Origin: Verrucomicrobiota bacterium
GTDB taxonomy: Bacteria; Verrucomicrobiota; Verrucomicrobiia; Limisphaerales; J093
Direction of reading: 5' to 3'
Length of the DNA: 64,000 nucleotides
NCBI GenBank assembly: GCA_027493615.1
Contig: JAOSKK010000038.1
Location: 806,001 to 870,000, forward strand
This document shows, in pieces, positions 37,911 through 47,267 of the stretch (position 1 is its first letter; the number at the start of each line of letters is the position of its first letter). The position numbers and the translations under genes are program-made. The notes under the pieces are model-generated. The model was given only the letters and a program-made list of their open reading frames with translations, did not search any database and was not told the DNA's origin.

Positions 37911-39305
37911 GTGAACACCAAGGACCTGATCCGGCTCGGGGTCCCGCCCGGCGAAGCCACGCGGCGCGGCATGGACCTCATCGCGCGCTACCTGCTCGCG
38001 GGTCGGGATCGTTCGGAACTGGCAGCCGAGGTCGAGGCGGTCGTCCGCGACCCGGCCGCGTTTGTCGACGACCCGCTGAAGGGCGAGTTTGCGCGCGTGC
38101 TGCAACGCTGCAAGCGGCCGCTCCGCGACGCCCCGGCGGCCTGGCGGCAGTGGGGTGAGGATCTCGAGCCGGAGGCGGTCAACCAGATGGGCCGCGCCTG
38201 CCAGTTGCCCGTGGCCGTGGCGGGGGCGCTGATGCCGGATGCGCATGTCGGTTACGGCCTGCCCATCGGGGGCGTGCTGGCGACTCAGGGCGCCGTCATT
38301 CCATATGCCGTCGGGGTGGACATCGCGTGTCGGATGAAGCTGACGGTGCTGGACCTGCCCTTGCGCGACCTGGACCGGCAACGCGAGCGTTTGATGCGTG
38401 CCATCGCCGCTGAAACGCGGTTCGGCATTGGCGCCAAGTTCGAGCAACGCCGCCAGCACGAGGTGATGGATGCCGACTGGTCCGTGAGCCCGGTGACCCG
38501 CCAGCACAAGGACCGGGCGTGGGCCCAGCTTGGCACCAGCGGGAGCGGCAACCACTTCGTCGAGTTCGGCGTGTTCACGGCGGAGGCGCCGGTGGGCGGG
38601 TTGCCGGCGGGCGAGTACGTCGCGCTCCTGAGCCACAGCGGCAGCCGGGGCACCGGCGCCTCGGTGTGCGAGCACTACAGCAAGCTGGCGATGGCGCAGC
38701 ATCCGGATCTGCCCAAGGAACACCGGCACCTCGCCTGGTTGGGACTGGAGACCGCGGAAGGCCAGGAGTATTGGGCGGCGATGGAACTGATGGGCCGCTA
38801 CGCGGCGGCGAACCACGCCTTGATTCACCGCCACCTCGCCCGGCACCTGGGGCTCGAGGTGCTGCTCGACGTCGAGAATCACCACAACTTCGCCTGGAAG
38901 GAGCGCCACTGCATCGACGGGGTGGAGCGCGACGTGATCGTGCACCGCAAAGGCGCTACGCCGGCCGGGGCCGGCGTGATGGGCGTCATTCCGGGGTCGA
39001 TGGCCACGCCGGGTTTCCTGGTGCGCGGCAAGGGCAACCCCGAATCGCTTGAGTCGGCTTCGCACGGCGCCGGCCGGGTGATGAGCCGGACCAAGGCCCG
39101 GGAGACGTTCGAGTGGGGGAAGGTGAACCGGCTGCTCAAGGAGCGCGGCGTGAAGCTGATCTCCGCCGGTCTGGATGAGGTTCCGATGGTCTACAAGGAC
39201 ATCCACCAGGTGATGGCCGCGCAGAACGACCTCGTCGAGGTGCTGGCCCGGTTTGACCCGCGCCTCGTCAAGATGGCCCCGCACGGGGAACGGCCGGAAG
39301 ATTGA
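37911..39305 (+). CDS. rtcB: RtcB RNA-splicing ligase
   Basis: 464-residue GTP-dependent ligase joining 2',3'-cyclic phosphate or 3'-phosphate RNA ends to 5'-OH ends. Motifs are MPDAHVGYGLPIGGVL with the metal Asp and His, VGVDIACRMK with the metal Cys, GTSGSGNHFVEF, LLSHSGSRGTG, LDVENHHNFAWKE and the histidine that is guanylylated in ASHGAGRVMSR. The start is GTG at 37911; the open frame upstream is only the family A repeat. No RtcA cyclase or RtcR regulator is next to it. The 3' end overlaps a convergent gene. Confidence 0.94.
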   Translation: MNTKDLIRLGVPPGEATRRGMDLIARYLLAGRDRSELAAEVEAVVRDPAAFVDDPLKGEFARVLQRCKRPLRDAPAAWRQWGEDLEPEAVNQMGRACQLPVAVAGALMPDAHVGYGLPIGGVLATQGAVIPYAVGVDIACRMKLTVLDLPLRDLDRQRERLMRAIAAETRFGIGAKFEQRRQHEVMDADWSVSPVTRQHKDRAWAQLGTSGSGNHFVEFGVFTAEAPVGGLPAGEYVALLSHSGSRGTGASVCEHYSKLAMAQHPDLPKEHRHLAWLGLETAEGQEYWAAMELMGRYAAANHALIHRHLARHLGLEVLLDVENHHNFAWKERHCIDGVERDVIVHRKGATPAGAGVMGVIPGSMATPGFLVRGKGNPESLESASHGAGRVMSRTKARETFEWGKVNRLLKERGVKLISAGLDEVPMVYKDIHQVMAAQNDLVEVLARFDPRLVKMAPHGERPED

Positions 39306-41379
39306 CCTGCGTGGACAAGGGTTCCGCTGCCCGTCCAGCCCGCCGGATCTCACCGCCGAACCCGTCGGTCCTCAGTCGGAGCGTCACGTCCCCGATCTCG
39401 ACCCGCACGGTCTCCCCCTCGAGCTGGACGCGGGCCGCCGGCACGCTGGCGGTGTTTGCCGTCGCGGTGGTGAGCACGTGAAGAAACAGGTCGTCTGCCG
39501 CCGGGACGGCAGGTGAGACTTCGATTCGACAGGTCGGCGCAGGGCCCGTGTCGCGCTGCGGCGGATGGCGGTGCTCGCCCACGCGGTAGAGGTCGGCGCC
39601 GCCCACGCACTCGGTACGGCGCTGGGCGGGCAGGAGAGGTTGGAGGAAGAGCTTGCCCGCGCCGTTGGTGATCACGAGATGGTCGCCCTGCGTCTGCGGC
39701 GGTTGCATGGCCTGGAGCAGCCAGGTCTTCTTAAACCCAGCCTGCGTCGCAGTCACGCGGTCCAGGATCACGAAGGTCGCCGGTCGGAGGTAGACGATCT
39801 GGCGGGTGAACCGGGAGAGCTTGCGGGGGGAGTAGGCGCGGGTGGCATCGGCCGCGACGTACAGGTGCTCCCCCGTGTCCGCAAAGACGGGGATGTCGGC
39901 GATGTCGTAGAGGGCGCGGCCTTCGGTCCACTGGGCGGTGTCAGTGACGGCGCCGTTGTGATGCGGCCAGGCATGGTGTTGGCCGCCGTCGTTGGCGGTG
40001 ACCTCGCCGGCGCGAATGCCCGGCCAGCGCTCGGCCGGGTCCAGGACCAGGACGGTGCTGTGCGCCACGGTGCGGAGGTGATAGTTGACGTCATGGGGCG
40101 AGCCGAACGCGTCGTAGTGACCGCCGTCCCCGGCCAGTTCCTCCTGTCGATAGAGGACGAAATGGCCGGCATCCAGGTGTTGATGCGCCGTGAAGCGGTC
40201 GCTGCACTTGAAGAAGAAATACGTGGCGTCTTCGTCCCACGAACTGCGGGCGTGGACGTGGCCGGGCCCGGGACTGAAGTGCGAGAGCTTGAACCGGGCA
40301 AGATCGCCTCGAGGAACGGTGGGGTCGCGCCACAGGAAGTCCATGTAGGCGTACGCGCCGACACTCGAGCGGGGCGTGCGTTCGTTGAAGGCGTGCACGG
40401 CCTGGTGGGCAGGGTCGTCCCGATGGTAGTTCACGAGAATGCGGCGCGCCGCGAGGGCCTTGTCGCGGTCGCCCCCGAACAGGCGTCCGCCGCCGTCCCC
40501 CATGGGCACGGGCCGGCGCGATCCGTATTCCCGCACGCCGGGATACATCTCGAACAGGGACGCGATGGCCCGTTGACCGAAGAACTTCGGGGCCAGCGCG
40601 TAGTAGTCCAGGCCTTCGCAGCGGCGCGCGACTTCGCAGAAGAACAGCCATTCGTACAGCCAGTAATGGATGTAGTAACCTTCGGCCCATCCCCCGCCGT
40701 CCCCGGCCAACTCCAGCGCCGGCGCGGCTCGCTGACGGAAGTCCTGCTCGAGCGTCCGGAGGATTTCTGCCGCACGGGGGTTTTCGTGGTAGCCGGCGTA
40801 GGCGGCCAGGCCGATGCCCCAATGCTTGTAGCCGTACCAGCCGTTGTGAAACACGTGGGTTTCAGAATCCACATTCGCCTCGACGGTGCGGTTGACGTAG
40901 CTGTGGAAGCGCGCGCGCTCGGCGTCGGTCCAGGCCGGGTGGCCAAGGTCGTAGGCGAGGGCGCTCAGCGCCAGGTCGGTGCCAAAGGTGACGTGGCCTT
41001 GGCGGATGGGACCGTCCACCAACTTCAGCGCGCGCTGTTTCACTTGGCGGGCGAGGTCGGCATCCTCCTCGATGGCCGCCACCAACCCTTGCGACAGGAT
41101 GGCCGCATGGTCATCCAGGTCGGCTTGGTGCGCCACGGCGACGACGCGCTGATACTCGGCGGGGCGTTGTCGAGCCAGGGCCTGCAGTTCGGCGCGGGAA
41201 CCGAGCAGACGCGGGTGCCCGGCGGGCACTTCGTGGCGGGCTTGGGCCGGGACGGAACACCCGAGGCAGAGCAGGCTGAGCGTTACGGCGACAAGGCGCG
41301 GGAACACCAGCGGCGCGGTTGGCGCGCGGCCGGCGACCGCTTGTGGGCCGGCTGCCCTCTGCCGGCGTTCTCGATTCAT
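39268..41379 (-). CDS. Heparinase II/III-like secreted protein
   Basis: 703 residues, intact. The N-terminal secretion segment is PRLVAVTLSLLCLGCSV, possibly a lipoprotein although the lipobox is not canonical. An alpha-toroid region with GWYGYKHWGIGLAAYAGYH and GGWAEGYYIHYWLYEW follows. The beta-sandwich heparinase II/III part has ARSSWDEDATYFFFKCSD, TAHQHLDAGHFVLYRQ and RTVAHSTVLVLDP. Family members cleave uronic-acid polysaccharides such as heparin or alginate; the specific substrate cannot be read from sequence alone. The 3' end overlaps rtcB by 38 bases. Confidence 0.82.
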   Translation of the reverse strand: MNRERRQRAAGPQAVAGRAPTAPLVFPRLVAVTLSLLCLGCSVPAQARHEVPAGHPRLLGSRAELQALARQRPAEYQRVVAVAHQADLDDHAAILSQGLVAAIEEDADLARQVKQRALKLVDGPIRQGHVTFGTDLALSALAYDLGHPAWTDAERARFHSYVNRTVEANVDSETHVFHNGWYGYKHWGIGLAAYAGYHENPRAAEILRTLEQDFRQRAAPALELAGDGGGWAEGYYIHYWLYEWLFFCEVARRCEGLDYYALAPKFFGQRAIASLFEMYPGVREYGSRRPVPMGDGGGRLFGGDRDKALAARRILVNYHRDDPAHQAVHAFNERTPRSSVGAYAYMDFLWRDPTVPRGDLARFKLSHFSPGPGHVHARSSWDEDATYFFFKCSDRFTAHQHLDAGHFVLYRQEELAGDGGHYDAFGSPHDVNYHLRTVAHSTVLVLDPAERWPGIRAGEVTANDGGQHHAWPHHNGAVTDTAQWTEGRALYDIADIPVFADTGEHLYVAADATRAYSPRKLSRFTRQIVYLRPATFVILDRVTATQAGFKKTWLLQAMQPPQTQGDHLVITNGAGKLFLQPLLPAQRRTECVGGADLYRVGEHRHPPQRDTGPAPTCRIEVSPAVPAADDLFLHVLTTATANTASVPAARVQLEGETVRVEIGDVTLRLRTDGFGGEIRRAGRAAEPLSTQVNLPAVPRAGPS

Positions 41380-41467
41380 GACGCCGCGTATAGCACGGGG
41401 GCGGACCGGTCGTCGATGGCCTTTCGAGAAAAGGGGGAAGCGTCCTGTTCCTGCCGGACCTGCTCGC

Positions 41468-41513
41468 GGGCCATGAACCGCAGAGGGTGCAGGCTGGAAG
41501 CCCGCACCACAGG
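41468..41513. repeat. Repeat family F
   Basis: GGGCCATGAACCGCAGAGGG then TGCAGGCTGGAAGCCCGCAC and CACAGG. The copies at 57331 and, reversed, at 26419 are close matches. It lies in the 385-base gap between the heparinase-like and sigma genes, which holds no gene. Confidence 0.75.
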
Positions 41514-41540
41514 CTCAGGGAGCGCCTCCCTCAGCGCCAT

Positions 41541-41617
41541 TCCCGATGTTCGTAATCGGCGGAGAATCCAGGACGGGAGGTCCCTCCACCGATTACGAAC
41601 ATCGGGGATTGGGGAAG
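41541..41617. repeat. Repeat family C, palindrome
   Basis: TCCCGATGTTCGTAATCGG at 41541 and CCGATTACGAACATCGGGGA at 41589, about 30 bases apart, form a long hairpin. The copies near 52631 and 60601 are diverged. A GGATTGGGGAAG tail follows the right arm, as it does in the other copies. Confidence 0.85.
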
Positions 41618-41764
41618 TGACGGGTCGGGCGGTTCATGGGAGGTTGGATGACCCCGAGAGCAGTCCCACCCACCCCTCGCGCCGTCGACCCCTTCCCACC
41701 GCTGCGTCCCGCGCGCCTCTGCGGTAGCGGGTGTCCGCCTGCCGCCCCCGATCTTCGGCACCGC

Positions 41765-42586
41765 TCACTCGGGGTCAGGGTCGGCGGAACGGGATGAGCT
41801 TGCGCGCGACGGAGGGCCGGCTGGGGCCGGGTCGGCGCTGGCGGGGGCGAACACAACGAGCAAGTCGCGGATCTCCGACCCGAACTCTCCTTCGTCAAGC
41901 AAGGTCCGTTTCACCTGATCGCGGATCAGCCACGCCAATCGGTCGCGCACGCGTTTGGCGGCCATTTTGACGGCCCCTTCGGTCATGCGCAGTCGCCGTG
42001 CCACTTCGCTGTAGCTGGGGGCCTGCGGATCGCGCCAGAGCACGGGTCCCAGCTCGGCGAACAGCGCTTCCCTGCGATTGGCGGCGCATTCCTTCCCGAT
42101 CCTGGCCCAGGCGCGGTGGACCAGTGCCTTGACCCACTCCCGCGGGAAAACCCCGTCCGGACCGGGCGTTGGGTCGGCCACTTCAACCAAAGGCCGGCCG
42201 CGCTCGTCGGTTTCCTGAAGCGACACCGTGGTCTGTCCGCCGCCGCGTTTGAGGGCTCGCTGTTTGTCGCGGCAATCGCGCAGATAGTTCCGGAGCGAGC
42301 GGGCAAGCCAGGTGCGGAACCGGCCGCAGTCCTGCGACACGTCCTGCAGGAAATCGCGCCGGAGCAGGTCGGCGAAAAAGCTGTGGGCGACATCTTCCAC
42401 GTCCTGGTCAGGGACGCCTTGCGATCGGAGGAAGGCGATGACGGGACCGCGATAATGCTCGCACAAGCGGGCCAGGGCGGCCTCGCTGCCCTTCCGGGCC
42501 AGGCTAATCACGCTCCAATGGGTCGTTGGGAAGCGTCCCGCCGCCTGCCCGTCACGGCCGGGCGCGTCGTCGCTCGTTCGAGCCAT
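41765..42586 (-). CDS. ECF-type RNA polymerase sigma factor
   Basis: 273 residues. The N-terminus GRFPTTHWSVISLARKGSE is the hallmark of an ECF group common in Planctomycetes and Verrucomicrobia. Region 2 has VEDVAHSFFADLLRRDFL and RFRTWLARSLRNYLRDCRD; region 4 has YSEVARRLRMTEGAVKMAAKR. A C-terminal Pro/Ser-rich tail follows. No anti-sigma factor or kinase is adjacent, so the signal is unknown. ATG at 42586 is one codon inside the longest frame. Confidence 0.88.
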   Translation of the reverse strand: MARTSDDAPGRDGQAAGRFPTTHWSVISLARKGSEAALARLCEHYRGPVIAFLRSQGVPDQDVEDVAHSFFADLLRRDFLQDVSQDCGRFRTWLARSLRNYLRDCRDKQRALKRGGGQTTVSLQETDERGRPLVEVADPTPGPDGVFPREWVKALVHRAWARIGKECAANRREALFAELGPVLWRDPQAPSYSEVARRLRMTEGAVKMAAKRVRDRLAWLIRDQVKRTLLDEGEFGSEIRDLLVVFAPASADPAPAGPPSRASSSRSADPDPE

Positions 42587-42838
42587 CAAGCGCGGAGGCT
42601 ACGGGGCGGCCGTGACCCGGACAAGTCTGTTATGCGAGTTGCATCCGAGGGAGGGGCGAGAGGCTTCCGCGCCCTGGCAACCGGCCTCGACCCGGCGGTG
42701 GGCTCCCCCGCCGGGCAGGGCAGGTGCACGTTGGTGCCGGATTCCCCGCCGCTTACCAGCAGCGGGGATCGGGGTGCGGGTGCGGGGGAGAACCGGCGAC
42801 AGGAGTCCGTCAGGTTGCGGGCTGCCGAGGACTCAGCG

Positions 42839-44413
42839 ATGTTCGCGGCCATGCACGAACGAGGCGAACTTGACGAGCTGTTGAACTGCCGGCTGGAAAC
42901 CACACGCCGGGCGGCGACGCCTTGCACCCTGGTGATCTTCGGGGCCAGCGGCGATCTCACGGCCCGCAAGCTCATCCCGGCGCTCTACCATCTCGACTTG
43001 GACGGCCTCCTGCCCGAGCCGTTCCGCGTGATTGGGTTTGCGCGTCGCGAGAAATCCGACGAAGCCTGGCGTGCGGAACTGTATGAGGCGTTGGGACGCT
43101 TCTCCCGCACGCAACCGGTCGACAGGGCGCGCTGGGACGCGTTTGCGGCGAGGCTGACCTATTGCCAGGGCGATCTCGAGGAGGCGTCGGCGTACCGGCG
43201 GCTGGCCGGGTTGCTGCACGGGTTTTGCCCGCCGGAATTGGGGCGCAACCGGCTCTTCTACCTGGCGGTCTCGCCCAGCCAGTTCGCGGGCGTTCTGGCG
43301 CAACTCGCCGCGGCAGGGTTGATCCGCCGGGAGGAAGAACTGCCCTATTGGCAGCGGGTGGTGGTCGAGAAGCCGTTCGGCCGGGATCTGGCCTCGGCGC
43401 GAGAGCTCAACGCGGCGCTCACGCGGCACGCCCATGAGAGCCAGCTCCTGCGCATCGACCACTATCTGGGGAAGGAGACCGTGCAGAACATCCTGATGTT
43501 CCGGTTCTCGAACGCGATCTTCGAGCGGCTCTGGAGTCGGGACACGGTGGATCATGTCCAGATCACGGTGAGCGAGCGGCCGGGCGTGGGCGGGCGTGGC
43601 GGGTACTACGAGGAAGCCGGGGCGTTGCGCGACATGGTGCAGAACCACCTCCTCCAGGTGCTGGCCCTGGTGGCGATGGAACCGCCGGTGTCGCTGGCCG
43701 CCGAAGCCATCCGCGACGAGAAGGTGAAGCTGCTGAACTCAATCCGCCCCCTGCCGGCGACGGACGTCACGGACCACGTGGTGCGCGGCCAGTACGTTGC
43801 CGGGCCCGGCGCCGAGGCAGAGCAGCCGGCCTACCGCCAGGAAGCGAAGGTGGATGCGGCTTCGAACGTGGAGACGTTCGTGGCGCTGCGGTTGCTGGTG
43901 GACAACTGGCGCTGGGCGGGCGTGCCCTTCTTCGTGCGCACGGGCAAGGCGCTGCCGCTGAGCGCCAGCGAGGTGCGCGTCCAGTTCCGCCCCACGCCGA
44001 ACGTCCTGTTCGCCGCCCAATGCGGCTCGCAGTTGGATGCCAACGCCCTCACGTTGCGCCTGCAGCCCCACGAGGGAATCGCCCTGCGGTTCAACGGCAA
44101 GGTGCCCGGCACGAGCCTGTCTGTGCGGCCGGTGCGGATGCGGTTCCGTTACGACAGCGAATTCGGGGCGTACACGCCGGAGGCCTACGAGCGGCTGTTG
44201 CTCGACGCCCTCGAGGGTGACCCCACGCTGTTCATCCGCCGGGACGAAGTCGAGGCGGCGTGGGCCCTGGTGGATCCCATCCGGGAAGGCTGGGGGACGA
44301 CCGCGCTGAGGCCGGAGGAGTTCTATCCGGCCGGCTCCTGGGGGCCGCCGGCCGCGGACGCCCTCCTCGCCCGCACCGGCCACGCGTGGCGCCCGCCCGC
44401 GCCGGCCGCCTAA
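42839..44413 (+). CDS. zwf: Glucose-6-phosphate 1-dehydrogenase
   Basis: 524-residue first enzyme of the oxidative pentose phosphate pathway, making NADPH. The coenzyme loop is VIFGASGDLTARKLIPALY, the substrate motif is LLRIDHYLGKETVQN and a further conserved block is GYYEEAGALRDMVQNHLLQ. The C-terminal YERLLLDALEGDPTLFIRRDE is also typical. ATG 42839 is chosen; ATG 42851 is an alternative four codons in. The preceding 250 bases hold no gene. The partner genes pgl and gnd are not in the window. Confidence 0.95.
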   Translation: MFAAMHERGELDELLNCRLETTRRAATPCTLVIFGASGDLTARKLIPALYHLDLDGLLPEPFRVIGFARREKSDEAWRAELYEALGRFSRTQPVDRARWDAFAARLTYCQGDLEEASAYRRLAGLLHGFCPPELGRNRLFYLAVSPSQFAGVLAQLAAAGLIRREEELPYWQRVVVEKPFGRDLASARELNAALTRHAHESQLLRIDHYLGKETVQNILMFRFSNAIFERLWSRDTVDHVQITVSERPGVGGRGGYYEEAGALRDMVQNHLLQVLALVAMEPPVSLAAEAIRDEKVKLLNSIRPLPATDVTDHVVRGQYVAGPGAEAEQPAYRQEAKVDAASNVETFVALRLLVDNWRWAGVPFFVRTGKALPLSASEVRVQFRPTPNVLFAAQCGSQLDANALTLRLQPHEGIALRFNGKVPGTSLSVRPVRMRFRYDSEFGAYTPEAYERLLLDALEGDPTLFIRRDEVEAAWALVDPIREGWGTTALRPEEFYPAGSWGPPAADALLARTGHAWRPPAPAA

Positions 44414-44471
44414 AAATCGCTTTCGCGCCCGCCCGCGCCCCGCTAGGTTGCCGGCGTCCGAAACACCGCTT

Positions 44472-45182
44472 ATGGAAACACAGACCGCACCGACGTATCG
44501 CCTCTGGGGCGCGGACAACATCGCGTACGGCCCGGTGGAACTGCCCGGGCTGGTGACCTGGGTGCGTCAGGGCCGGATGACGCCGGATTCCTGGGTGTAC
44601 CGGGACGAGAAGCGTGACTGGGTCCGGGCGAAGGACCTGACCGAACTCAAGGCCATCCTCAAGCCCAAGGGCGGCGTTCCCCAGCCCGCGGGCTCGACGC
44701 ACCTGACGCCGGATCAGTTGCGCCGCATCAAGGTGTTTGCGGAGATGGACCACCCCCAGTTGACGTCGCTCCTCTCTTATCTCGAGCAGATCACCGTCCC
44801 GCAGTTCGCCACCCTGTTCCACAAGGGCGAGCCGGGCGACGCGATGTACTCGGTCCTCGAGGGGGAGCTGCGGGCGCGCGAGATGCGCGGTGGAAGGGAA
44901 GTCACGATTCTCACCCTGGGTGTGGGGGAGACCTTTGGCGAGATGGCGCTGCTGATCGAGGGCGAACGGACCAGCGACATCGTGGCCAACGCGCCCAGCA
45001 AGCTCCTCAAGCTGCCGGCGCGCGCCTTTGTGCAGATCACCCGCGAGGCGCCGGCGCTGGCGACCCCCTTCCTGCTGGCGATCAGCCGGATGCTGGCCCA
45101 TCGCGCGCGGGTGTTGGGGGGCCGGGCGGCGGGCGATGCCACCATCAGCGACGCCGCGAGCGGCATCCATCTCCAGCACTAG
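44472..45182 (+). CDS. GYF_2 domain plus cyclic-nucleotide-binding domain protein
   Basis: 236 residues. Residues 8-60 form a GYF_2-like module (YRLWGADNIAYGPVELPGLV, TWVRQGRMTPDSWVYRDEKR, DWVRAKDL). Residues 90-215 form a cNMP/Crp-type beta barrel with ATLFHKGEPGDAMYSVLEGE, VGETFGEMALLIEGERTSD and VANAPSKLLKLPARAF. No DNA-binding helix-turn-helix follows, so it is probably a ligand-sensing adaptor rather than a transcription factor. The expected PBC arginine position is taken by ERTSD, compatible with nucleotide binding. It lies 58 bases after zwf and converges on clpX. Confidence 0.8.
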   Translation: METQTAPTYRLWGADNIAYGPVELPGLVTWVRQGRMTPDSWVYRDEKRDWVRAKDLTELKAILKPKGGVPQPAGSTHLTPDQLRRIKVFAEMDHPQLTSLLSYLEQITVPQFATLFHKGEPGDAMYSVLEGELRAREMRGGREVTILTLGVGETFGEMALLIEGERTSDIVANAPSKLLKLPARAFVQITREAPALATPFLLAISRMLAHRARVLGGRAAGDATISDAASGIHLQH

Positions 45183-46451
45183 GCCGCCGCGCGCGCGGCC
45201 TTGCGCTTCACCAGGGGGCGCCTCGCCGCGGATCACCGCCGCGGTGAGGGTGATGCTCGCGACGTCGCCGGCACTCGGGACGTCGTACATCACGTCGAGC
45301 ATGACCCGCTCGATGAGGGCGCGCAGGGCGCGGGCACCGGTGCCCTTCTGCATGGCCTGGGTGGCGACTTCGCGGCAGGCGTCGTCCGTGAACTCCAGCT
45401 CGACCCCCTCCATGGCCATCAGCTTCCGGTACTGCTTGAGCAGCGCGTTCTTCGGTTCGGACAGGATGCGGACCAGTTGGTCGGTCGTCAGTTCCTCCAG
45501 CACACTCACCACGGGCAGACGCCCGACGAATTCCGGGATGAAGCCGTAGGTGAGGAGGTCCTCGGGCTCGACCCGCTTGAGAATCTCGCGGGGGGCAAGG
45601 TCCGGGCTGCCGGCGCCGGGTTCCGGGGCGCCGAAGCCCATGACGCGGTGGCCGACCCGCCGGTGGACGATCTTCTCGAGGCCGACGAACGCGCCGCCGC
45701 AGATGAAGAGGATGTTGGTGGTGTCGACGCGGACGTATTCCTGCTGGGGATGTTTGCGGCCGCCCTGGGGGACATTACAGACGGTGCCTTCGAGGATCTT
45801 GAGCAGGGCCTGCTGGACGCCCTCGCCGGACACGTCGCGGGTGATGGAGACGTTCTCGGTGCGCCGGGCGATCTTGTCGATCTCGTCGATGTAGACGATG
45901 CCGAGCTGGGCGCGCTTGACGTCGTAATCGGCGTTCTGCAGCAGGCGCAGGACGATGTTCTCGACGTCCTCGCCCACGTAGCCCGCCTCGGTGAGCGTGG
46001 TGGCGTCGGCGATGGCGAAGGGGACCTCGAGGGCGCGGGCGAGGGAGCGGGCCAGGAGCGTCTTGCCGGAGCCGGTGGGGCCGATGAGCAGGATGTTGCT
46101 CTTCTCCAGTTCGACGTCGGCGTGGGCCTCGGGGGTGACGCGCGCCGGGAGCCCGAGCTCGGCCTGGATGCGCTTGTAATGGTTGTGCACCGCCACGGCC
46201 AGCGTGCGTTTCGCCTGTTCCTGGCCGACGCAGAACTCATCCAGAACGGCTTTGATCTCCGCGGGCCGCGGCAGGTGGAGCCGCTGGGCACGGCGCTGGC
46301 TTTGGGCCTTGGCCTCCTTGTCGAGGACGGCTTTGCAGAGCAGGACGCAGGTGTCGCAAATGTAAACGCCGGGACCCTGGATGAGCTTCTTCACCTCGGC
46401 ATGCGACTTGCCGCAGAAGCTGCAGAGGGTCATCTGCGAAGGCCGGGCCAT
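45179..46451 (-). CDS. clpX: ClpX ATP-dependent unfoldase (frameshifted at the extreme C-terminus)
   Basis: AAA+ specificity subunit of ClpXP. The zinc-binding domain uses C10, C13, C32 and C35 (LCSFCGK, ICDTCVLLC). Walker A is LLIGPTGSGKTLLA, Walker B is IVYIDEIDK, sensor blocks are ALLKILEGTVCNVPQGGRKH and the tail has GARALRALIERVMLDVMYDV. After EAPP the open frame runs far into unrelated sequence. One base at the five-G run 45214-45218 ends it as LVKRKAARAAA with a TAG overlapping the convergent neighbour's stop. That ending is the normal length, about 420 residues. It follows clpP by 55 bases. Confidence 0.93.
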
Positions 46452-46506
46452 GAGCGGCGGGGAAACGTCGTGACGGCGAAGGGCGGCAGCGTTCGGGAGG
46501 CCGGGC

Positions 46507-47151
46507 TCAGGTCAACGGGGCCCGGGCGGCCTCGGCGGCGAGGGCCGGGATTTCCTTGCGGGACTTGACGACTTCGTCAACCAGCCCGTAGGCCTTGGCC
46601 TCGTCGGCGCTCATCCAGTAATCGCGGTCGGCATCCCGTTCGACCTCGGTCTCGGTCTTGCCGGTGTGCTGGGCGAGGAGGCGGTTCAAGCGGCGCTTGA
46701 GCTTGAACATATGTTCGACGGAGCGCTCGACGTCGCTGGCCGAACCCTGGGCACCGCCGGACACCTGATGGATCATGATGTCGGAGTTGGGGAGGGCATA
46801 GCGCTTGCCCTTGGTGCCCGCGGCGAGCAGGAAGGCGCCCATGCTGGCGGCCATGCCCACACAGTAGGTGTTCACGTCGCAGGTGAGGAACTGGATCGTG
46901 TCGTAGATGGCGAGCCCGGCGGACACGTTGCCGCCCGGCGAGTTGATGTAGAGGTGAATGTCCTTCTTCGGGTCGTTCATCTGGAGGAAGAGCAACTGGG
47001 CGATGATGACGTTGGCGACCATGTCATCGACGGGGGTGCCCAGGAACACGATGCGGTCGACCAGCAGCCGCGAGTAGATGTCGTAACCCCGCTCGCCGCG
47101 GCCGGTCTGTTCGACCACCATCGGGATCAGAAAATTGTGTGGGCCGTTCAT
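46507..47151 (-). CDS. clpP: ClpP protease proteolytic subunit
   Basis: 214 residues, intact. The catalytic triad is S103 in VGMAASMGAFLL, H128 in MIHQVSGG and the aspartate in ADRDYWMSADEA. It opens with LIPMVVEQTGRGERGYDIYS, the usual ClpP start, and forms the tetradecameric peptidase fed by ClpX encoded just downstream. The 116-base divergent gap to the response regulator gene holds the promoter. Confidence 0.96.
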   Translation of the reverse strand: MNGPHNFLIPMVVEQTGRGERGYDIYSRLLVDRIVFLGTPVDDMVANVIIAQLLFLQMNDPKKDIHLYINSPGGNVSAGLAIYDTIQFLTCDVNTYCVGMAASMGAFLLAAGTKGKRYALPNSDIMIHQVSGGAQGSASDVERSVEHMFKLKRRLNRLLAQHTGKTETEVERDADRDYWMSADEAKAYGLVDEVVKSRKEIPALAAEAARAPLT

Positions 47152-47267
47152 GGGTGATGCACCGAACTTGACGCGACAGTAGCGGACGGCGGGGGACCGT
47201 CAAGGAACCGGGCCGGCGCCGATGTAACGCGCTTGTAACCCGGTCGTCACCGGGCAAGCATCGCCCC

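Noticed and set aside
39565..41727. 720-codon plus-strand open frame
   Set aside because: Antisense to the intact heparinase II/III-like gene and continuing through non-coding repeats; no motif.
44232..45178. Extension of ClpX by about 315 residues
   Set aside because: The extended part is antisense to the GYF_2/cyclic-nucleotide gene. A single base at 45214-45218 gives the normal ClpX end and stop, so the extension is a frameshift artefact.
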